Part shown: piece by piece, positions 1-5,915 of the stretch
Position numbering within the stretch: position 1 is the first letter of the stretch
How the letters are laid out: every line of letters begins with the position of its first letter
Assembly: GCA_002396505.1 (NCBI GenBank)
Contig: DGYA01000005.1
Coordinates: forward strand, 22,865 to 42,979
Source of the DNA: Cyanobacteria bacterium UBA5018
GTDB lineage: Bacteria; Cyanobacteriota; Cyanobacteriia; PCC-6307; Cyanobiaceae
Direction: 5' to 3'
DNA length: 20,115 nucleotides
Notes under the pieces: generated by a model
The model's database searches: none
The model's input: only the letters and a program-made list of their open reading frames with translations
Told to the model about the DNA's origin: nothing
Translations under genes and position numbers: made by a program

Positions 1-60
1 GTTTAGTTTGGTTTGGTTTGGTTTGGTCTGAACTGGACAGGATCGGACAGGATTGGACTG
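1..60. repeat. Simple tandem repeats (5-mer then 10-mer)
   Basis: Positions 1-30 are six GTTTG-like pentamers, with variants in the first (GTTTA) and last (GTCTG). Positions 31-60 are three 10-base units of the form AACTGGACAG, GATCGGACAG and GATTGGACTG. The repeat begins at the window edge, so its full length is unknown. Confidence 0.75.
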
Positions 61-221
61 AGTTGCACCCATAAAGCCTGGACATCCAGAAATTAACCTA
101 CCCAAATGCAAGCCCGAGTGGAATTACATCTCTGAATCTGGCCAGGCTCCCACCGCCAGCGCCAATCACTTAACCAGTGCCAGCAAGATGCTTAGGCAGA
201 CGCTGGAAAACCGCCAATTCC

Positions 222-296
222 GAGACCCTGCCAGCTGAGACCCTGCTAACTGAGAGCTTGCTAACTGAGAGCCTGGCAGTCGAGAGCCTGGCGCCT
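222..296 (+). repeat. 15-bp tandem repeat, five units
   Basis: Five 15-base units occupy 222-236, 237-251, 252-266, 267-281 and 282-296, starting GAGACCCTG in the first two and GAGAGC in the last three. The unit is a multiple of three. In the frame 177-461 it reads as E-(T/S)-L-x-x five times, but that frame has no other sign of coding. The pattern looks like recent slippage or unequal-crossover expansion. Confidence 0.8.
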
Positions 297-511
297 GAGA
301 AGATTGGCATTATCATTATTGCATTAGCCTGGCCTCACTTTCCAGAGCTCCCTAGTGACCCCAAGGGATTCATGCCCTTGGCGCTGGTGATTTGCAGCAT
401 CTTTGCCTTTCGATTGGCCTGCTTAGCCATGGAGAGGCAATCTAAATTAATAGGAATTTGACGGGCTTGGCCTGCGGCACCTGCCGCTTCAGAATGACGC
501 GACAGCTTTTC

Positions 512-590
512 CACATATGTGCAACAAATTTGCATTCACCTTGGCAAAACCCTTAAAAACACTTAATGATAGGTTGGTACGCATAGTACC
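512..590 (+). promoter_or_regulatory. Palindrome cluster upstream of the exopolysaccharide operon
   Basis: Three dyad-symmetric elements lie within 80 bases, ending 44 bases before the first start codon. CACATATGTG (512-521) and CAAATTTG (525-532) are perfect palindromes. GGTAC-GCATA-GTACC (576-590) is a perfect inverted repeat with a 5-base centre. A TTGGCA at 541-546 could be a -35 box, with a poor -10 near 563-570. These could be regulator-binding sites for the operon. No regulator family is recognised from the sequences. Confidence 0.3.
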
Positions 591-634
591 TGAGCCCAGC
601 TAGAACCCAAACTCAATCAAAACAGAGGTGTATT

Positions 635-955
635 TTGAGCCAGTTATTGCAAAAGCCAACTAAACATCTGTCGCTGCACTGCCCGTCATCATGGCGCCAA
701 ACAATGGTCCCCTGCTACCTCGATGAGATCTACAGCTTGGGCGAGCAAGGCCATGTCATCGCAGCGCTGATCCGGCGCTTCCAGGAGGTCAAGCAAGTCG
801 GTACCGATTCGCTGTCCCGCCAAGAAGCGAGTAGGTGGAGAAGCGATTTTTTAATGCCCGTCTACGAGCTTGGCCAGGTCTATTTGCTTGCTTTACAGAC
901 CTTTAAGCGGGGCTTTCCGTCGGCTCAAGCTATCATAAGTTCAGCAATAGCATGA
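635..955 (+). CDS. Unknown 106-aa protein, first gene of the exopolysaccharide operon
   Basis: I do not recognise this protein. It starts at a TTG with a clear AGAGGTG ribosome-binding site five bases upstream (624-630), which decides the start. It is soluble-looking, without signal peptide or membrane segment. The mid part (residues about 30-95) is predicted mostly helical, with the pattern YLDEIYSLGEQGHVIAALIR. Its last codon and stop overlap the ugd start (ATGA, 952-955), so the two are probably translationally coupled. Position and coupling suggest a role tied to UDP-glucuronate/UDP-xylose supply or to the polymer, but nothing in the sequence defines it. Base composition is AT-richer than ugd. 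Confidence 0.65.
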   Translation: MSQLLQKPTKHLSLHCPSSWRQTMVPCYLDEIYSLGEQGHVIAALIRRFQEVKQVGTDSLSRQEASRWRSDFLMPVYELGQVYLLALQTFKRGFPSAQAIISSAIA

Positions 956-2430
956 GAAAAATGCAGTCTGAGATTGGTAGCATCTGCTGCATCGGCGCAG
1001 GCTATGTGGGCGGCCCTACCATGGCAGTAATTGCCGAGCGTTGCCCTCATATTCAGGTAACGGTGGTGGATCTCAATGTCGAGAGAATCGCTGCCTGGAA
1101 CGATTCAGACTTCTCCCGGCTGCCGGTGTACGAACCCGGGCTCGATGCGGTGGTGGGCCGCTGCCGGGGCCGCAATCTGCACTTTTCCACCGCCGTGGAA
1201 GCTGCAGTCGCCGCCGCTGACATGGTGTTTCTCTCGGTGAACACCCCCACTAAAGTCAAGGGCCTGGGGGCTGGACAGGCCAGTGACCTGCGCTGGGTGG
1301 AGGCTTCGGCCCGCACCGTGGCGGCCCATGCCCAGGGCCACACGATCGTGGTGGAAAAGAGCACCCTCCCCGTGCGCACAGCCGCTACCTTGCAGGCGAT
1401 TCTTGGCGAAACCTCAGGCCGGTGCCACACCAATGGGCCTGGGCCCACTTTTTCGGTGCTTTCCAACCCTGAGTTTCTGGCGGAAGGCACAGCTATGACC
1501 GATCTCGCAAATCCCGATCGGGTGCTGATCGGCGGCGAGGACCCGGAGGCGATTGAGGCCCTGGCAGGGATCTACGGCCATTGGGTAGCTCCTGAGAAGA
1601 TCCTGCGGACAAATTTGTGGAGCAGTGAGCTCTCCAAGCTCACGGCCAATACCTTCTTGGCCCAAAGGATCAGCTCTATCAACAGTATTGCCGCTTTGTG
1701 CGAGGCCACGGGCGCCGATGTGCGGGAGGTGGCTAAGGCCATCGGCAGCGACAGCCGGATTGGTGCCAAATTTCTGCAGGCCGGCCCTGGCTTTGGCGGC
1801 AGCTGCTTTCAAAAAGATATTCTCAGTCTGGTGTATCTATGCCGCCACTACGGCCTCGAGGAGGTGGCGGCCTATTGGCAGCAGGTGGTGGCGCTCAACA
1901 CCTGGCAGCAACACCGCATTGCCCGCTTGGTGGTGAACAAACTGTTTGGCACCGTCAACGGTAAGCGTTTAGCGGTATTGGGCTTTGCCTTCAAAGCTGA
2001 CACCAACGACACCCGTGAATCTCCAGCAATTCGCATATGCCGTGATTTGCTGGAGGAGGGGAGCCAGCTGGTAATCGTGGATCCCAAAGTGGCGCCGGCC
2101 CAGATCGCCAAAGACCTGGGCCAGGGGCCGAGGGCCCAGGGCCCCGATGGCGGCGGAGGTTGCGGTTGCGGTGGCGGTGGCGGTGGCGGTTGCGGTGGAG
2201 CTGGAGCTGGAGCTCGCGGTTGGCAGATGGCGAGCAACGCCTTGGAGGCGGCATCAGGGGCGGATGGGGTGTTGCTGCTCACCGAGTGGGCGGAGTTCGG
2301 AACCCTGGATTGGGGAGAGATCGCGGCGGTGATGCGCCGGCCAGCCTGGCTGTTTGATGCCCGTGCCAAGGCCGATGCCAGGGCCGCTCGGGCGGCGGGG
2401 CTCAAGGTGTGGCGCCTGGGGGAGGGTTGA
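952..2430 (+). CDS. ugd: UDP-glucose 6-dehydrogenase (animal/plant-type)
   Basis: It oxidises UDP-glucose to UDP-glucuronate with two NAD+ in the cytosol. The Rossmann motif GAGYVG is at residues 15-20, and the catalytic cysteine is C285 in GPGFGGSCFQKD. The C-terminal UDP-binding domain starts near residue 338 with AVLGFAFKADTNDTRES. The stretch 279-358 resembles animal and plant UGDH (FQKD, YWQQV, GFAFKxDTxDTRES) more than typical short bacterial Ugd. Length (492 aa) fits that class. Residues about 390-423, in the variable loop of the C-terminal domain, are replaced by a Gly/Cys/Ala-rich low-complexity tract encoded by hexanucleotide repeats. The start overlaps the preceding gene by 4 bases; an in-frame ATG at 961 is an alternative. 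The product feeds the next gene, only 4 bases downstream. Confidence 0.95.
   Translation: MRKMQSEIGSICCIGAGYVGGPTMAVIAERCPHIQVTVVDLNVERIAAWNDSDFSRLPVYEPGLDAVVGRCRGRNLHFSTAVEAAVAAADMVFLSVNTPTKVKGLGAGQASDLRWVEASARTVAAHAQGHTIVVEKSTLPVRTAATLQAILGETSGRCHTNGPGPTFSVLSNPEFLAEGTAMTDLANPDRVLIGGEDPEAIEALAGIYGHWVAPEKILRTNLWSSELSKLTANTFLAQRISSINSIAALCEATGADVREVAKAIGSDSRIGAKFLQAGPGFGGSCFQKDILSLVYLCRHYGLEEVAAYWQQVVALNTWQQHRIARLVVNKLFGTVNGKRLAVLGFAFKADTNDTRESPAIRICRDLLEEGSQLVIVDPKVAPAQIAKDLGQGPRAQGPDGGGGCGCGGGGGGGCGGAGAGARGWQMASNALEAASGADGVLLLTEWAEFGTLDWGEIAAVMRRPAWLFDARAKADARAARAAGLKVWRLGEG
2162..2214 (+). repeat. In-frame hexanucleotide repeats in ugd
   Basis: Runs of GCGGTT, GGCGGT and GGAGCT (three perfect units at 2197-2214) encode the Gly/Cys/Ala-rich tract of Ugd. 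Six-base units keep the reading frame, so length changes by slippage would be tolerated. Confidence 0.8.
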
Positions 2431-2434
2431 GCCA

Positions 2435-3379
2435 ATGCCCGCTTCCCTAACGCGCAACTTGATCACTGGCGGTGCCGGCTTTGTGGGCTCCCACCTGGTG
2501 GACCGGCTGATGCAGGCCGGTGAGGAGGTGATCTGCCTCGATAACTACTTCACTGGCCGCAAGGCCAACATCGCCCAGTGGATCGGCCATCCCCGCTTTG
2601 AGTTGATCCGCCACGACGTAACCGAGCCCATCAAGCTCGAGGTGGATCGCATCTGGCATTTGGCTTGCCCGGCCTCACCGGTGCACTACCAGTTCAACCC
2701 GATCAAGACGGCTAAAACCAGCTTCCTGGGCACCTACAACATGCTGGGTTTGGCCCGCCGGGTGGGGGCTCGACTACTGCTGGCCAGCACAAGCGAGGTC
2801 TATGGCGATCCGGAGGAGCATCCCCAGCCCGAGAGCTACCGGGGCAGCGTCAATACGATCGGCATCCGCAGTTGCTACGACGAGGGCAAACGCATCGCCG
2901 AAACCCTCTGTTTCGACTACCGGCGCATGCACGGCAGCGAGATCCGAGTGGCGCGGATCTTCAACACCTACGGGCCCCGCATGCTGCCAGACGATGGCCG
3001 GGTGGTGAGCAACTTCATCATGCAGGCCCTGCGAGGTGATCCCCTAACCCTCTATGGCGGTGGCAGGCAAACCCGCAGTTTTTGCTTCGTTGACGATCTA
3101 GTGGAGGGGCTGATCCGCTTGATGAATGGCTCCCACACCGGCCCGGTCAACATCGGCAATCCGGCGGAGTTCACGATCAAACAATTGGCGGAGTTAGTGC
3201 GCGATCGCATTAACCCTTCCCTGGTGTTTGTGGATCATCCCCTGCCCCAGGACGATCCCCTGCAGCGCCAACCGGTGATCGATTTGGCCAGCGCCGAATT
3301 GGGCTGGGTCCCAACGGTGCCCCTGGAGCATGGCCTGGAGCCCACCATTGCCTACTTCCGAGAGTTGCTTGCACGATGA
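2435..3379 (+). CDS. uxs: UDP-glucuronate decarboxylase (UDP-xylose synthase), SDR family
   Basis: It converts UDP-glucuronate to UDP-xylose in a NAD+-dependent oxidation, decarboxylation and reduction. The protein is 314 aa from the ATG at 2435, which has GGAGGG (2421-2426) upstream; the frame is open further upstream but without family similarity. The NAD-binding motif GGAGFVG is at residues 12-18. The S-x-S-E-V-Y-G motif lies at 118-124, and the catalytic pair is Y148/K152 in SCYDEGKR. The segments TSFLGTYNMLGLARRVGAR and STSEVYGDPEEHPQ, and PRMLPDDGRVVSNF further on, match UXS enzymes of plants, animals and bacteria closely. dTDP-glucose dehydratases and 4-epimerases differ here, so the decarboxylase call is firm. 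It directly follows ugd, completing UDP-glucose to UDP-xylose. Confidence 0.93.
   Translation: MPASLTRNLITGGAGFVGSHLVDRLMQAGEEVICLDNYFTGRKANIAQWIGHPRFELIRHDVTEPIKLEVDRIWHLACPASPVHYQFNPIKTAKTSFLGTYNMLGLARRVGARLLLASTSEVYGDPEEHPQPESYRGSVNTIGIRSCYDEGKRIAETLCFDYRRMHGSEIRVARIFNTYGPRMLPDDGRVVSNFIMQALRGDPLTLYGGGRQTRSFCFVDDLVEGLIRLMNGSHTGPVNIGNPAEFTIKQLAELVRDRINPSLVFVDHPLPQDDPLQRQPVIDLASAELGWVPTVPLEHGLEPTIAYFRELLAR
3201..3208. repeat. HIP1 octamer GCGATCGC
   Basis: This is the highly iterated palindrome typical of cyanobacterial genomes. It lies inside the UDP-glucuronate decarboxylase gene. Confidence 0.8.
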
Positions 3380-3413
3380 AAAAAACCAACTGCGGGACAG
3401 CCTGGAGCCGGAA

Positions 3414-4487
3414 ATGCGACGCAGGCAGTTGATCCTCGGGGCGGCCCTGGGACTGACCAGCTGGGGCCTGGCCCGGGCCGCCCAGCCAGGGGCGGGCGCC
3501 AGCCTCAAAGCGGCGGCGGCCCGCAGCCACCGCCCCTGGGGAGTGGCGATCACCGAGGCCCAGCTGCAGGATCCTGCCTTCAGCGCCCTGGTACTCGCCC
3601 AGGCGGCAATGATCGTGCCGGAGTCGGAGATGAAATGGGATGGGCTTGAACCGGCGCCGGGCCGCTTCAATTTCAGTGCGCCGGATCGGCTGCTCCAGTT
3701 CGCCCGTCGCCAGGGCCTGCAGATGCGCGGCCACACCCTGGTGTGGCATCAACAGCTACCCGATTGGGTGGTGGCACTGCCACCGGCGGAGACCAAGCAG
3801 GCGCTCGAGAGCTACATCACCACAGTGGTAAAGCATTATCAAAATAGCTTGCATTCGTGGGATGTGGTGAATGAACCAATCGCCGAAGATGGCAGCGGAT
3901 TACGGCGCAGTCTCTGGCTGGAGCGGCTCGGCCCAAACTACATCGACCAGGCCCTGAACTGGGCCCACCAGGCCGACCCAACCGTTCCCCTGCTCATCAA
4001 CGAGTTCGGACTGGAAGGGGATGATCCGGCGAGTGAACAAAAGCGCCAGCAGATGCTGGTATTGCTGCGCGAACTGCGCCAACGCCAGGTCCCCATCCAG
4101 GCCCTCGGCCTGCAGGCCCATCTCTATGCCACGCCGACAGGACCGACCTTTCAGCGGCTGCCCGCCTTCCTGCAGTCCCTGGCCGATCTCAACCTCGACA
4201 TCCAGGTAACCGAACTGGATGTGAATGACAGAATGCTGCCGGCTTCCATTCCCGAACGGGACGCCCGCATCGCCGCGATTTACGGCGATTTCCTGACAAC
4301 TGTTCTGCAGCAACCCCGGCTAAAAAGCATTACAAGCTGGGGCCTCAGCGATCGTTACACTTGGCTGAATCAGTACTTCCCTCGCCAGGACGGATTGCCG
4401 CAGCGACCCCTACCCTTCGACTCGGCCAACAAAGCCAAGCCAGCAACGCGCAGCATTTTAGCCGCATTGAATACCAACAAGTCCTGA
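3414..4487 (+). CDS. Secreted GH10 endo-1,4-beta-xylanase
   Basis: A glycoside hydrolase family 10 enzyme, expected to cut beta-1,4-xylan (some members also act on cellulose derivatives) outside the cytoplasm. From the ATG at 3414 the protein is 357 aa. It begins with a signal peptide whose RRRQLI start is Tat-like, followed by a hydrophobic run and a probable cut after ARA (residues 20-22). GH10 marks are GHTLVWHQQLPDWV (106-119), acid/base E154 in WDVVNEP, nucleophile E267 in VTELDV, and SWGLSDRYTWL (308-318). No carbohydrate-binding module is present. It lies 34 bases after the decarboxylase gene. An ATG at 3376 is out of frame, and the open frame reaching back to 3330 overlaps the previous gene and lacks the signal peptide at its start. 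Its place matches that of BcsZ or AlgL in other export operons. Confidence 0.92.
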   Translation: MRRRQLILGAALGLTSWGLARAAQPGAGASLKAAAARSHRPWGVAITEAQLQDPAFSALVLAQAAMIVPESEMKWDGLEPAPGRFNFSAPDRLLQFARRQGLQMRGHTLVWHQQLPDWVVALPPAETKQALESYITTVVKHYQNSLHSWDVVNEPIAEDGSGLRRSLWLERLGPNYIDQALNWAHQADPTVPLLINEFGLEGDDPASEQKRQQMLVLLRELRQRQVPIQALGLQAHLYATPTGPTFQRLPAFLQSLADLNLDIQVTELDVNDRMLPASIPERDARIAAIYGDFLTTVLQQPRLKSITSWGLSDRYTWLNQYFPRQDGLPQRPLPFDSANKAKPATRSILAALNTNKS

Positions 4488-4590
4488 TAAACCCTGACAA
4501 CCGAGTGAAAGCCCCTAGCCTCATAGCCAATGAGCGAAATCATCTTTATTGCATGGAACTTCGCGCCAACTCAACTTCTATTTGGAACGC

Positions 4591-4650
4591 AATTCCCAGG
4601 AGCATAATTCAAAGGAGCATAATTCCAAGGAGCACAATTCCCAGGTGACA
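4591..4650 (+). repeat. 15-bp tandem repeat carrying Shine-Dalgarno cores at a gene start
   Basis: Four units, 4591-4605, 4606-4620, 4621-4635 and 4636-4650, begin AATTC. The first three each contain AGGAGCA. In the fourth the core has changed to AGGTGAC, which creates the GTG (4645) used here as the start of the membrane-fusion protein. The result is three stacked SD-like cores in front of that start. Confidence 0.8.
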
Positions 4651-5913
4651 GAACCGCCCAGCCCCGAATCAACCACCGCAGGGAAATCAATCTCGTCTGT
4701 TCCGGACAAAAACGACCCGGTCGCAAACGACGATGACCGCTCTCCCAGAAGCCGTGGAGCTGAAATCCTGATCATTTTGATTGGATCCACTCTGCTGGTT
4801 CTAGCCGGGATCATCGCGCCCAATTTCCTCAAGGCACGATCACGCGATGCCGTGATTAACGCCAACCCAATTACGATCCGAACCCCGATCACCGGCACGC
4901 TGCAATCGCTGCCCAAGGCCACAGGCCTGGAGGTTCACCAGGGCCAGGAGCTTGCCGTGATCCGCAACACCAGCACCAACCGCGACCAACTGGAACGGCT
5001 GCGCACCGAGCTGCAGGCGGCCCGGAGCCGCCAGGCAGACCTGCGCGGCCAGGAACTATCCCAGAGGCAGCTGGTGGCGGAGATTCGGGTCGATGCCGAA
5101 CGGCAGCGGGTTCTGGAGATCCGCCGCAACCGCCAGGATCTCCTGCAAACCACGGCAGACCTGCGACGCGCCCAGGCTGAGCTGGCCTTCGCCAAACGAG
5201 AAACAAGACGCATCGAGGCCCTGTTCCGCACCGGCGTCCTCGCCGCCAACGTCTACGACCGCGCCCGTACCACTGAGCAGGAGCGGCGCAGTGAGTTAGC
5301 GGTCCTCGAAGCCAAGCTGCTCAGCGGACGCACCGACCTGGAGGCCGCGACCAACAACCTGGTGCTGCGTACCAACCGCAGTGGCTCCGATCCCGCGGTG
5401 CGCCTGCAGGAAACCAAGCGCAACCTCCAGTCCCTGCAGGGCGACTTATACACGCAGGATCAGCGGGTGAAGGGCTTGGAGCGGCAGCTGACCGCAGCCA
5501 GCCAGGCATGGGAGAAGCTGCGCATGAGCGTGCTGCGCAGCCCACGTCAGGCCGTGGTCTGGGAACTGCAGGCGCAAGCCGGCGATCTACTAGAGGCCAT
5601 GCAGCCCGTGATCAAACTGATCGATTGCGGGAACCGCTGGGTCACCACCTACGTGGCGGAAAACGATCTGAACCGGCTGCGCATCGGCTCGGCCGCCAGG
5701 GTCGAGTTAGTGGGAAGGCAATTGACCCTGCGGGGTGAAGTGCAGTCGATCCGCTCCGGCATCGGGCGGCTGCGCCTCGGTGAGGCCCCGCTGGTGCCGA
5801 TTCCGATCAACCTGACAAGGGAAAGTGAGGTGCGGGTGCGAATCCTCAACGATGTTCCAGCCCCACCGCTGCAGTTCTGTTATGTGGGCTATACGGGGCG
5901 GGTGATTTTTTAG
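4645..5913 (+). CDS. HlyD-type membrane-fusion (periplasmic adaptor) protein
   Basis: A periplasmic adaptor anchored in the inner membrane, thought to link the synthase to an outer-membrane exit. From GTG 4645 it has 422 aa. The order is a polar N-terminus, one membrane helix (residues about 40-60), a first lipoyl half (about 68-108, TPITGTLQSLPKATGLEVHQG), and a long coiled coil rich in R, E, Q and L (about 112-300). A second lipoyl half (SVLRSPRQAVVWEL) and a beta-barrel region from about 330 follow. The frame is open to a TTG at 4549, but those 32 residues are only the translated 15-bp repeat; the GTG is preceded by AAGGAG 12 bases upstream. It ends two bases before the synthase start. The layout resembles Alg44/HlyD partners of GT2 synthases, but there is no PilZ domain here. 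Confidence 0.85.
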   Translation: MTEPPSPESTTAGKSISSVPDKNDPVANDDDRSPRSRGAEILIILIGSTLLVLAGIIAPNFLKARSRDAVINANPITIRTPITGTLQSLPKATGLEVHQGQELAVIRNTSTNRDQLERLRTELQAARSRQADLRGQELSQRQLVAEIRVDAERQRVLEIRRNRQDLLQTTADLRRAQAELAFAKRETRRIEALFRTGVLAANVYDRARTTEQERRSELAVLEAKLLSGRTDLEAATNNLVLRTNRSGSDPAVRLQETKRNLQSLQGDLYTQDQRVKGLERQLTAASQAWEKLRMSVLRSPRQAVVWELQAQAGDLLEAMQPVIKLIDCGNRWVTTYVAENDLNRLRIGSAARVELVGRQLTLRGEVQSIRSGIGRLRLGEAPLVPIPINLTRESEVRVRILNDVPAPPLQFCYVGYTGRVIF

Positions 5914-5915
5914 CG

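Larger units (their letters stand above)
1..634. other. Upstream stretch with no confident gene
   Basis: This 634-base stretch is AT-richer than the rest of the window. I see no conserved protein in any frame. It holds a simple repeat at 1-60, a 15-bp tandem repeat at 222-296, and a cluster of short palindromes at 512-590 just before the exopolysaccharide operon. A 94-codon GTG-started frame (177-461) spans the 15-bp repeat and has a hydrophobic C-terminal half, but nothing supports it as a gene. The likeliest role of the last 150 bases is the promoter and leader of the downstream operon. Confidence 0.5.

Noticed and set aside
222..296. CRISPR array
   Set aside because: Directly abutting 15-base units without spacers; the same holds for the repeats at 4591, 9946 and 15388.
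177..461. 94-aa GTG-started frame in the leader
   Set aside because: It is mostly a translated 15-bp repeat followed by a hydrophobic stretch, with no ribosome-binding site or recognised similarity.
541..570. Sigma-70-type promoter TTGGCA with a -10 near 563
   Set aside because: The -10 element matches the consensus at too few positions to call it as a separate promoter.
1053..1812. Several minus-strand frames inside ugd
   Set aside because: Antisense shadows of a high-GC gene, with no family motifs.
2354..2434. Longer N-terminus for the UDP-glucuronate decarboxylase
   Set aside because: It overlaps the ugd end in another frame, and the ATG at 2435 has a good GGAGGG and starts right before the NAD motif.
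1872..2435. Long minus-strand frame opposite the end of ugd, rich in Pro and Gln
   Set aside because: It is the antisense of the Gly-rich ugd tract; the plus strand is a clear, complete dehydrogenase.
3376..3413. ATG at 3376 overlapping the decarboxylase stop, as start of the xylanase
   Set aside because: It is not in the xylanase frame; the in-frame ATG at 3414 begins a proper signal peptide.
4549..4644. TTG start for the membrane-fusion protein
   Set aside because: It adds only the translated 15-bp repeat and has no ribosome-binding site; kept as an alternative.
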